NCBI GenBank assembly: GCA_021186555.1
Contig: JAJKFL010000014.1
Span: 34,158,033 to 34,222,032, forward strand
From: Reticulitermes speratus
Taxonomy: Eukaryota > Arthropoda > Insecta > Blattodea > Rhinotermitidae
Direction: 5' to 3'
Length of the DNA: 64,000 nt
Shown: positions 20,864 through 30,952 of the stretch, piece by piece
Layout: the number at the start of each line of letters is the position of its first letter
Position numbering within the stretch: position 1 is the first letter of the stretch
Notes under the pieces: model-generated
The model's input: only the letters and a program-made list of their open reading frames with translations
Databases searched by the model: none
Told to the model about the DNA's origin: nothing
Program-made: the position numbers and the translations under genes

Positions 20864-23237
20864 CACTGGGCAACAAATTTTAACTTTTTTTCGGTTACGA
20901 GCATCAAATCCACTTTCCTTTATGTAATTGGGTATGCTGAACATGAAAATAGGCCTTAAAATGATGAGTTAGCTACAGTTTCCAAGATTTGTGAAATTTT
21001 ATAATAACATGTAGCATATTTCACACAATAATACTTACTATTCACTGCTGTCCGTCATCACTTCGGCTAAAGGCATCTTTTCTTAGCCTGTCTTTTGTAT
21101 ACAAGTTCTGGAGAGTCTCTAACTACTGTCCAGCAATAATCTGCTAACATAACTGGACTCCATTTCCCCTGATAAACGATTTTCGATTTCCGCAATGGTC
21201 TGGTGAAAGCGTTCACCGTGTTCGTCGCTGACCGCACCGCAGTTTTCAGGGAAGAAATCCAGGTGAGAATGCAGAAAGTGAATCTTTAACGACATATTGC
21301 AGCCCAATTTCTGATACGCAACCAACAGGTCCTCCACCATTTCCTTGTAATTGTCAGCCTTGGTGTTTCCGAGGAAGTTATTAGCAACAAACCGGAAAGC
21401 ATTCCAAGCACACTGTTCGTCACCAGTGATAAGCCGGTCAAATTGTTCATCTCTGAATATGTCTCGGATTTGTGGACCGACGAAAACACCTTCTTTGACT
21501 TTTGCATCACTCATCCTCGGAAATTGATCACGAAGGTACTTGAATGCTTGGCCGTCTCGATCCATTGCCTTGACGAAATTCTTCATTAGGCCAAGCTTAA
21601 CGTGCAGCGGTGGCAACAGAATCTTGCTTGGTTCCACTAAAGACGGATGTAGTACATTCTTTGAACCTGGCTCCAGACGTTGTCTTAAAGGCCAGTCCCT
21701 GACCACATAGTGCGAGGCCCTTGCTCGGCTGTCCCATTCACAGATGAAACAACAGAATTTTGTGTATCCTTGCTGCAGTCCGAGTAAGATGGCAACAACC
21801 TTTAAGTCACAACAAAGCTGCCATTTATATTTATCATAGTTTATGCACTCCAACATTTGCTTCATGTTGCTGTATGTTTCTTTCATGTGAACTGCATGAC
21901 CGATTGGAATCGATGGCAAAATGTTGCCATTATGCAATAATACTGCTTTCAAACTCAACTGTGAAGAGTCTATGAAAAGTCTCCATTCATCAGGGTTATG
22001 ATTGATGTTGAGAGCTAACATCAGACCATCAGTGTCATGGCAGGTGACGAGATTACTTTTCATTGAAAAGAATGAAACAAAGTCTTTATGACGTGAACGA
22101 AATGTAGACACGCAGACGCCCTCACCAAGTAGATTCCACTGCTGCAATCTTGAGCCCAAGAGTTCAGCTTTACCTTTCGACAAATCTAGATCTCGCACAA
22201 GGTCGTTCAATTCGTTCTGTGTTATTCTGTGTGGCTCAGTACATGCTTCATCAGATATAAAATCTGGATCGCTAGAACTTGAGACATTTGTATTACTGCA
22301 TTCCTCATCTTCATCATCATCTTCGATTTCAAATGAGTCAGGCGGTTCTGGAATAGGTAGATCGTCTCCATGGAGCACCGGTAGTATAGCAGATGGTATA
22401 TTTGGGTAGCTCAGTTTACACTTTTTCTTCTTCGACGTTCCATGTTCCAGTGGAGGAACCATGCAGAAATAGCAGTCAGTAATGTGGTTTGTTGGCTCAC
22501 GCCACACCATGGGTACAGCAAAAGGCATAGAACGCTTCTTGTGATTTAACCAGCCGCAAAGATGTGCCGAACAAGAGTTGCAGCATATGTGTGGAGCCCA
22601 GCTCTTGTCCTGATCCCCAACTTTACAACCGAAGTATAGATGGTACGCCTTTTTCACAATTGGAGTTAGAGCACGCTTTTGTGAAGCAAATGTCACTTTC
22701 CCATAAACATAACAAAAACTATCTGAACGGTTCACACATTTACGAGGCATCTTAGTTTTCTTCGCGTTAAAAAACAAGATATTGTAACCGAGCACGGATG
22801 CAGCGAGAAAGCACACTAAAACTCTAAATACCACGTGGCACACCGTGGAAAAGGCGCGGGAATCCCCGACGATTAGCTAGCGCGACCCGACGCGATCCGA
22901 CGATGACCGACACCAAGTCACTGCAGTTGCGCTACGCCAGAACCGTCTCAATATATAGGCCTATATAATTTTGTGAATATGCATGTACACAATCTTAGTG
23001 TAAGTATAAGCCTATAGCATAAATTACGGTTAGGAATGGAAATGTAGACCCATTTCAGTCTTTCGTGTATAAACAAAATGTAAGGAAAATAATAAAAATC
23101 GGTCACATTAATAAAGGCCTGTTACTTCAAAACAAGAGCTAACAAACAATTTTAAGCATCATATTCGTTCTCAGCGACCTCAAATTAGCTAAGATTAACT
23201 AGTTTCAACTCCGTAACATTTTCACTGTTGACCAGTG
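20864..23237 (-). mobile_element. CACTG-ended DNA transposon with one intact ORF
   Basis: The left end starts CACTGGGCAACAAATTTT and the right end is the reverse complement of CACTGGTCAACAGTGAAAAT: 11 of the first 12 bases agree. TTA abuts both ends (20861-20863 and 23238-23240), a possible 3-bp target duplication. A single long minus-strand ORF lies inside. CACT(A/G) ends with short target duplications are seen in the CACTA-Mirage-Chapaev group. That assignment is a suggestion only, since the inverted repeat is short. Confidence 0.6.
21119..22750 (-). CDS. Intact transposon-type protein, family unnamed here
   Basis: An uninterrupted minus-strand ORF. I start it at MPRKCVNRSDSFCYVYGKV (22750), giving about 543 residues. 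The ORF extends upstream to 22843, but the extra 31 residues look like hydrophobic read-through of untranslated sequence. The N-terminal 110 residues are cysteine-rich (FCYVYGK, HICCNSCSAHLCGW, DCYFCMVPP), which suggests zinc-binding DNA recognition. An acidic serine-rich linker follows, then a large domain with SFFSMKSNLVTCHDTDGL, KFCCFICEWDSRAR and LKIHFLHSHLDFFPENCG followed by VSDEHGERFHQ. I recall the last motif from multi-copy animal genes that look transposon-derived, and the CACTG ends around it support a transposase. An intact frame among so many dead elements implies recent activity or selection. No function is proven. Confidence 0.75.
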   Translation of the reverse strand: MPRKCVNRSDSFCYVYGKVTFASQKRALTPIVKKAYHLYFGCKVGDQDKSWAPHICCNSCSAHLCGWLNHKKRSMPFAVPMVWREPTNHITDCYFCMVPPLEHGTSKKKKCKLSYPNIPSAILPVLHGDDLPIPEPPDSFEIEDDDEDEECSNTNVSSSSDPDFISDEACTEPHRITQNELNDLVRDLDLSKGKAELLGSRLQQWNLLGEGVCVSTFRSRHKDFVSFFSMKSNLVTCHDTDGLMLALNINHNPDEWRLFIDSSQLSLKAVLLHNGNILPSIPIGHAVHMKETYSNMKQMLECINYDKYKWQLCCDLKVVAILLGLQQGYTKFCCFICEWDSRARASHYVVRDWPLRQRLEPGSKNVLHPSLVEPSKILLPPLHVKLGLMKNFVKAMDRDGQAFKYLRDQFPRMSDAKVKEGVFVGPQIRDIFRDEQFDRLITGDEQCAWNAFRFVANNFLGNTKADNYKEMVEDLLVAYQKLGCNMSLKIHFLHSHLDFFPENCGAVSDEHGERFHQTIAEIENRLSGEMESSYVSRLLLDSS

Positions 23238-23240
23238 TTA

Positions 23241-23734
23241 TGAATAAATTTATATCGGGTTGAGGATGGTAAAAGTATATCGATAAGTATGAGTGAAAGG
23301 ACTCACAGGCGTTCGTTGTCAACTTCAGACTACTGCTGACAAAATATCCAGTTAGTTAAATATTACGAGATAGCGGTGATCTCGTTGGCGCCCAGACCGG
23401 GACGTGAAGTGGTGATGTCAGAACACTGACGACACAGTGTATGAAAATATGAAGGGCTAGCTGATTCTCTTACCTATCTGCTTATCGCTCTCGGAATAAG
23501 AACAATGACAGCTATAAACTGAGCGGAGATGGTAAGAGCAGGGATCAGTTAGAAACAGTAATCGAACTTGATTGGCTAAAGAAAAAAATAAGTAACTTGT
23601 TAATCGAAACTAATTGGCTAAACAAGTTTGCGGCTAGGGGAGGAAACGAAGGTTACCATTCAAGCTGACCAAGTATGATTTGGCAACAACATACCTGGAC
23701 ACCTTGTTATTGTTTTCATTGAAGGGGATATTTT
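23241..23734. other. Non-coding stretch, nothing recognised
   Basis: It has no open frame of note and no repeat identified. Confidence 0.45.
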
Positions 23735-23970
23735 ATTCCATGGCGCGACAGCCCGTAGTGGGCCAAGGCCTTCTCATTGTGGAGGTTTCACTATCACACT
23801 CAGACACACAGCAGTCGGTAGGACTCCGATCAGCCCGACGCTACCTACACAACACATAACAATCACAAAAGACAGACACCCATGCCCCCGGCGGGATTCG
23901 ATCCCGCAATCCCAGCAAGCGAACGGCCGCAGACCCACGCCTTAGATCGTGCGGCCACTGGGATCGGCGC
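23735..23970 (-). mobile_element. SINE family B copy, minus orientation
   Basis: Starting 'ttccatggcgcgacagcccg', it runs through 'gacacccatgcccccggcgg', 'gattcgatcccgcaat' (B box in reverse) and 'gcggccactgggatcgg' (A-box side). It is the best-preserved family B copy in this window. The next 24000-24510 shows no gene. Confidence 0.8.
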
Positions 23971-24514
23971 CGTTGACGGGGATGGAAACATGAACAATAC
24001 CGGTGAAAGAAAAGGGATATAATCTTCGGCTGGCTTGAGAGCTACCTGCTTTTCTCGTGGGCGAAAACGGATGTGATTTTGAAGCCTTCGAGTGATCGTG
24101 GACGGAAACTGACATCGCCGTGTGAGTAGTCCTTTAACCCTTTAACACACAAACACACAGAGACACACATGCACACGAGGGACTAGGAAATAAGGCCTGG
24201 TCTTCTTGGTGTAAATTTCCTAATATCTGTGCTATGAAAGAAACTTGCCACACTTCGACATAAATCTAACAATTAGTGAATTTTAAACAGTAGAATTACC
24301 ATGGAAATGTAAAAAAAGACGGACTTTTAAACAAATTCCAAAATAGGCATTGTCATGATTTTCTATATTTGTCTTTGTGAAATAATTGACAGCAGTTAAG
24401 GTAGACCAAAAGTTTCTCTCCAGTGGCTAGCACTTTGCTGCATACTTTGGAGTTCCCCCGCTCAAATGTTAGCCATGTGAACGGCTATGCTGACTTTTTA
24501 GTGTTTTCCATGGT

Positions 24515-24990
24515 CCACCCGCCACACTCTATTGCCGAGGTTAAGAATTATGTTAGCTATACCTCCACTCCACATATCCCTTCATAGCATGCTCAGGGAC
24601 AAACTTACTTTAAGGGAATATGTCGTGACTTAATTTCTGTATGTGTGTCAAAGGAACAGTTATCAAAACATTGTTTTACACATACTCAGAATCAGATTAC
24701 TGTACATTGTCGGTGAATGTAGTGTCTAGGCCACATGATGTGCGAGACGTTTATACTATCCACAGCGTCCAGAGAGGATCTGGGGCCTGCTGAACTTCCT
24801 TGCCAATGGGTACTGAGTTTCTTTCCTCAGCGGTAAAAGGACTGGTGCTTGAAGACATCCACTCGCCTCTGTGTAGGCGGAGGTTAAATATGTATGTTGC
24901 TATGCTTCCATTCGCCACACGTAAAATTGTCCCTGCTTAGTTAAGAGCAGGAGCAATTTTACCTTGGCTTTTACTTTTACCTTAAACATC
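24515..24990 (+). mobile_element. SINE family A, two adjacent partial copies
   Basis: The first piece (about 24515-24605) has only the 3' part ('gccgaggttaagaattatg', 'tacctccactccacatatcc'). The second (about 24735-24990) has most of the body ('cagcgtccagagagg', 'ccttgccaatgggtactgag', 'cagcggtaaaaggactgg', 'ccattcgccacacg') and a tail of 'ttaccttggcttttactttt'. Neither has clear target duplications. Confidence 0.55.
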
Positions 24991-27069
24991 AATACAGTAG
25001 AATCTCAATAGTTCGAGGTAAATGGGACCGAGGTTGCCTGGAATGACAGAAAATTCCGGACTACACGTATTACGAAAATTTAGAACTCGTACTTACATAT
25101 ATATGTATATGTGTATGATATACACGTGTTAATACGTACAATGTGTATATGCCATTCTACTAGCATATAAATGTATACAATACTACAGCAGTTGAATAGT
25201 AATAGAATGTATACTGTTATGTTACACTGTACAAATCAAAACTTTCCCTCTCATTTAAGACGCATAAAAGTGTTTAAGGCTATTATGCCATCAAAATTAT
25301 GGTCGATTCTTTGCTGCAAATGAAGTGAGCAATGCGTGAAAGATGCATATGCACACAGAGATACGCACCTCACCTGAATTCTGTACCGAACGTAGAAATG
25401 GCCTTGACTACAGCGCATCGGATCGTACAAAACAGAACCTCGAAACGTCGGAACTCGGAGAATTGAGGCTGCACTGTACTTCAAGTATCGAAACTTTCTT
25501 CTCTAACAAAATGTGGTGACAAAATTACTTTCGTTGTCGTTGACATCCCCAGTATAGACTTTGGAGACGGTGCTGTCTGGTGCTGCTTGTTCTTGTAGAG
25601 TATTTGACTTTCATCTGTTTGATGTCTCACTGTGAGTTCAGCTGTGGACCTTGTATTTTTCAGCAACCTGCACGTGGCATTGCTGCGTGGTACTACGTCA
25701 TACTGAGACACTTGTGTTCCAGTGAATTAACATGAATGCCTTGACGTGTGAACGCTGAAGGTAACTGACTACTGTGTGTCTGTGTAACCTTTATGACATT
25801 CTAGTAGTTTTAACACTAATGTTATGCATTTTTCCACGACCTTAGCTACGGGTATGTGCTTCTTGTGATTCTCACAATAAACGTCGATTGTTTGCCTGTA
25901 CAGCATTAACGGATTGGTCTTTATAATAGATGGTCACTGCGTTCTCTGTGAAGTACGAACTGATTTATTATATATAATTCATAGTAATTCTCAGTATCTC
26001 TGTGGTGCCTATTTATTTCTTGAGGCACTCTCATTAGGAAGGCGAAAACTATGTATATCCCGTCTAAGGTACAGAAAAGCAAACATATGATGAATAATAC
26101 CTTACGAATTAATAGAATGGGACACTTTATAAATATCCTTGAAATATTTCACATCATGAAACCATTAAATTATACATATGTATATATATCGGGATTATTA
26201 TAATACTTCCTTTTGTTGACGTCATTACGGAAATAGGAACACAACATCCAGTTACTAGTAAACAATGTTCAGTACCCATCTAACCACTGCACTGAAAGAT
26301 CAAAACTAAATCTCATCACATTACATCATATCGCAGTAAGTCGCTCAAATGCATTTGAAAGATATAGTAGTTGCTATGTGCATGTCCACATGACATATTA
26401 CTGAAATATGTTGATGTTCTTTCCTCTTTGAAGACGAAAATTACCCAGAATTATATTTAAAAGTTTAGATCGTACTGCACAGTAAACACACTCCATTTCG
26501 GGAAATTCATTTTTGTTTGCCCTGGGATCCATACAAACACACAAATGCTCTGTATGAACAGAGAGTAGAATTTTTATATTATAAAACTTTTACATGAAAA
26601 ACTACTGGGATGTTCAACGTTTCCTTATTACGGAATACAATATTTAGTGCCCCGCAAATAGTAAGTGCATGCACGAACAGAAAAGAGAAAAATCTAAATA
26701 CAAAATCCTTAACACACTAAGAGATAAATACCCAAACAAGAAAGTGGAGTATTTCGAAGTGTTTGTAGTAGACACATGTAATACCCTTTTATGTAAACTT
26801 GGCGAGGGTGAAAAGAGCAAGGGTATTTAAAAACTACAAGCTAGAAATATTTCATATCATCTGTTTTAATTATATTATCTGACTGTAGAATTAATGAAAT
26901 AACGTACATTAACTTTTAATATTGTTGTATAATAGGGTGGATCTAATTTTACAATTTCAATGCGAAACATCACATGACTGCATACGTAGGTATACATTCT
27001 GTATGTTTCTGCGACTCACGTATATTTAATAACAAACTGAGGTATACAAATTGTGGAATAACCCCTGAA
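24991..27069. other. AT-rich non-coding stretch
   Basis: Two minus-strand open frames (25251-25484, 25481-25711) show no family resemblance, signal or repeat pattern, and I do not regard them as genes. No element boundary was recognised. Confidence 0.5.
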
Positions 27070-28005
27070 ACATATCGTATATGTTCATAGGTGTAAATAT
27101 GCACTGAAGTTGTATGGGACTACGAAAACAAACTAAATATAGCTACTGATCTAGGCAATATAGGGTTGTCATGAAAGAATGGTAGGATTTAAGGCGTCCA
27201 CTGAAGAAAACCTAGTTAGGGAAAAAGAACAAATAATGTTTTATTTTGCAAGAAGAACACAAGAATTTCACATGGGCTGTATGACATTCAAGAGATCTCA
27301 ATATGAGCACCATTTGTCGCTCTACAAATGTTAGTCTGTATTGAGCTTCCTCCCGTACACGAGAAAGTACCTCTGGCGTGACTTTTTCAATAGCTGCGCA
27401 GATTCTGTCCTTCAGGTGTTGCAGATCTCTTAGTTTTTCGGCGTACACAATGTTCTTGACGTACCCCCAGAAGAAAAAATCAAGAACAGTTAAATCCGGG
27501 CTTCTGGGAGGCCAAAGTATAGGTCCACTTCTGTAACGGCGCCAACGACGGTCAGACAGCTACAGACGTTGTGACCTTGAGCGAGCATTAGGTGGGGACA
27601 CCTCATGTGTGAAAAAACTATTTGAATGATGGAATCCAGTGTTGCCACTTTCACTGTTTAATACCGCACGAGTCCTATATTATTGACGTTCAACATCCTA
27701 CCATTCTTTTAGGGAAACCCTGTATTTTGGATTGCTACAAAAACCTATTGTTCCTGATATAGGTAATAAATTTGCATGGTACAAACGAAATATTGCTACT
27801 GATGTAGACCATACTATAGCTTGCTTCAAATTACATATTGTGATTTTTATAGACAATAAAATGGCATGCTCCAAACTGAATGATGTTACTAATGTAAGCA
27901 ATGCAGCGGCATGCTACAATATAAATATTGTTATTGATCAAGACAAAATGACGTGTCATAATAATTCTTTTACAGGTGTAGACTTGCAATCGCATGATGA
28001 AATTT
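27070..28005 (+). repeat. 45-bp tandem repeat with open 15-residue periodicity, split by a transposon
   Basis: Units of 45 bp follow each other from about 27729 to 27908, then shorter ones to about 28000. The units run: 'ctacaaa' or similar, an 'aatattgttactgatgtaga'-like core, then 'caataaaatggcatg'. The left part (about 27070-27160) carries one or two more units, and the mariner-like element 27161-27722 sits between. From 27732 to the stop at 28007 one frame stays open and gives a 15-residue pattern: Cys-Tyr/Phe-Lys, then Ile-Val, Asp-Val/Ile-Asp-Asn-Lys, Ala. An unknown repeat protein exon is possible. A chance minisatellite is equally possible. Confidence 0.65.
27161..27722 (-). mobile_element. 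Mariner-like element, internally deleted
   Basis: TA sits at both borders (27159-27160, 27723-27724). The right end reads, inverted, CAGGGTTTCCCTAAAAGAAT followed by GGTAGGAT. The left end reads TAGGGTTGTCATGAAAGAAT followed by GGTAGGAT. The minus strand from about 27525 keeps WPPRSPDLTVLDFFFWGYV and YAEKLRDLQHLKDRICAAIE, the C-terminal end of a mariner-type transposase including the last catalytic aspartate region. The first two thirds of the gene are gone. It is a deletion derivative that could still be moved in trans. Confidence 0.8.
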
Positions 28006-28498
28006 AACTTTTATATCTTACACGCTAACGATTAGATAAAAATAAAGTTTCCATGTTTTTCTGCAATCTTATCTTATTTTGCTTCAACCTTCTTGTTTCG
28101 TCTTACCGAACTCAACGAAATCTAATCTAATGAAACTGATGTATAAAATTATGTTATCTCAAACCACAAAAGACCAACTTCAATATCCTCACAGTACATG
28201 ACCTACTTAATGTTCGTAGGCGAGTTAAGATCTTTGCATCATTAATTCGGATCAGATGGTTATGCCGTTTAATCCACCGGGTTTGCACTTTTTGTTACTG
28301 ATCGCAATACATGTTATTGAATATTGTTACTGTGATTACGGTATGTTTTTATATTTCTTTGGAAATCTTATTTTTTGCGTGTAGGTGTTAAAATTTTCGG
28401 TAATGCATAATCTGGAAATTCCATTCCGTCGAAATAATTTCTAATTGCTGACTTACAAACAATATTTCTTATACAATTTCTAGGTATATGCATAACAT

Positions 28499-29745
28499 TT
28501 AACAAGAGAGGCAACATAGACATACAGATAGACGTAACATAGGGGAGCGTTCGCGTGACTATTATTGCCGTGGAAAAGCAATAAGTATTACATATTCTAA
28601 GTGTGTGCCTGTAGCCTTAGTTATCCAGTATGCTTAGCGCATGCGGCCTATTACACTGTCATCTGTGGGCTGTCTGGCTCTAATACATTTTTCCACATTA
28701 TAAACGGCGCGAATTCGGAAACACATTATTGAAAATAAAATGTGTGTTTTGATTTTCTCTGCACATTTTGTCTAAAATATTTCTATTCGAAGAAGAATTG
28801 AGCGAGATATTGTCATAAATGTACATAGGTATTCGTGTAAAGTAACCGCTATTCTTCTCAGATTTTAATGAAACTTTAATTTTCTCGATAGATTTTGGAA
28901 AATTGCTCGAATATGAAGTTTCGTGAAAATCTGTTCAGTGTTAGCCGAGTTGTTTCACGCGTATGGACAGAGAGACAGATGGACGGATGGACAGACAGAC
29001 ATGACGAAGCTAACAGCCGCTTTTCAAAATTTTTCGAACGTACCTAAAAACGCCATTTTAATTAGCTGGGTTACGTATTTTCCTGAAAATGTTTCTTGCC
29101 AAAATTCTCAACCCGTCCAATTCAGTTTTTGTCCCTGCACAACACATATTAAGGTTTTACACAGTTTAATCTTAGCTTTTAAATTAATAATGCAAATTTA
29201 GTTGTTTTTAGACACGCTCGCCAAATTGCGAAAAGCGACTATTAGCTTGTCATGTCTGTCTGTCTGTCCGTCTGTCCGTCCGTCCGTCCACATAGACCAA
29301 CTCGGCTCCCAATGGACGGATTTTCATAAAATTTGATACTTGAGCATTTTTTCGGAATTATGTCTAGAAAATTCAAGTTTCATTACAATCTGAAAAGAAT
29401 AATGGATACTTTACATAAAGACCTATGTACATTTACATTTACATGTACATTTGTTAGAATGAAAAATGTTTCAGAAAAAAGTTGTACAGAAAATCAAAAC
29501 ACACATTCTGTGTTCAATAACATTTTTCCCAAAATTGTGCCGTTTATGAGGTAATGTGTATAACTATTGTAGAGCCGGATAAGGCACAGGTGACAATATA
29601 ACATGGCGCATGCACTTTGCTTGTTGGATGACTAAGGCTACAAACCCACACTTAGAATATGCAATAGTTATTGCTTTTCTACGGCAACAATGGTTACGCG
29701 AAAGCGCCTCAATGCTACGTTATACGTATATCGCCTCTCTTGTTG
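28499..29745. mobile_element. Large fold-back element, 1.25 kb
   Basis: Arms of about 545 bp (28499-29045 and 29210-29745) are diverged reverse complements. The ends are 'aacaagagaggc' and 'gcctctcttgtt'. Shared landmarks are the 'gccgtggaaaagcaata' block, 'tattctaagtgtg', 'tgtgtgttttgattttct' and a GACAGACAGACATGACGAAG-type run beside the centre. The loop is about 165 bp. Open frames inside are short and unsupported. A stretch related to it lies at 745-1262. Confidence 0.8.
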
Positions 29746-30856
29746 AAATATAATGCAATTCCTTTGCTGTCATCAGTCTTGTTTATTTGAACCTGCAGGC
29801 TGAATAATGTGTGTGACGTAGGTTCTTTTTTTCATGCATGTGCTTAGTTTTACTTTGATTTATTTTAAGGACCGTCTCATCTCACTTTTCAGGTTCACAA
29901 ATACATCTTCAAACATTCTTTGTGATCTGACAATGATACTAAGTAACAGTGTCGTGGCATAGGCCAGCAGTCGTATCGCCTTGCGTGTATCGTCCCTCTT
30001 CTTTACATTTCTATCTCTGATGGTCCTTTGTAATGGAGTGTAAAATAATCATCACGCTAGACTGTCTCCTTGGTTTAATCTTCTTTGTTTGGGAACAGAC
30101 TTGGATGTACTGTTCTTTGTTTTACTATGCAATTTACTCTCTTTAGCACAGCCTTGGTGGGATTAATTAGCTCTTTATTATGCGTACTGTACAGACTCAA
30201 ACAAAATGTGGAGGTAGTGTCCGTCCTTTTGTTCCTTCAGTCATTATATTTGATTTCCGAAAGTATTTGCAGCAGTTTTATACAAAATGCTGTGTGGCGT
30301 CTAAGATTTTAATTATACCGTTCTAATACGGTACGTGAATTTCAAATCGAAAGTTGTCGAATTACTCAGGAAAGCTTTATCGTATCCAAGATTTTTACAT
30401 GTTCTAACCTATAGATGTATTTAAGATCTAAATATTTTATTTGAATATTCCTTATCACAGTTTATACTGCAGGAAATAACAGGGAAATTAATGTGTAATT
30501 GTCTTTCCAGCACGATTACCCTTGTTGCGGTACATGTGTATCGAACGTTAAGGACAGTGCGGTAGTGCGCGGTCACAAGGAACGAGTTTGTCATTTAATC
30601 CTATCTTTTCAGTTGCAGTTGTCTTTGCGTAAATATATAATAATTTAATTACGTAACCGTGAATTCATCCAGACAACCTTATCACGTTGGCATAGGAGGA
30701 CGTCTTATCAGTGCGTAGACATGTGATTAAGATGGACTGCTTTGATTTTCTGGGGAAAAATGACTCCGGTTAAATAGTCGGGATACAGTGTCAGACTGAG
30801 CAAAATAAGTTATAGATTATTACTTCAATTCTCCATAGGTGAATACTCGTGCCTGA
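29746..30856 (+). promoter_or_regulatory. Upstream region of the sulfatase gene, promoter not located
   Basis: The 1.1 kb before the first sulfatase ATG has no other gene. I could not pick a TATA box or initiator with confidence. A 'ctccatag' before 'gtgaatact' at about 30832-30839 could be the acceptor of an untranslated first exon, in which case the true promoter lies further upstream. Confidence 0.25.
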
Positions 30857-30952
30857 ATGATGATTTTAAGGCTCGTATGCCTCCTGCTGGCAGTGACCTC
30901 AGCTCTCTGCAGCAGCAGACCACATATAGTGTTCATCCTTGCTGATGATATG
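30857..30952 (+). CDS. ARSB: Sulfatase exon 1
   Basis: Codes for residues 1-32: signal peptide plus the first metal-binding motif ILADDM. Ends in phase 0 before GTGAGT. Two ATGs stand in tandem (30857 and 30860); the first is taken as the start. Confidence 0.93.

Noticed and set aside
25251..25711. Two minus-strand open frames of 76-77 codons
   Set aside because: No family motif, splice context or periodicity; length is within chance for this window.
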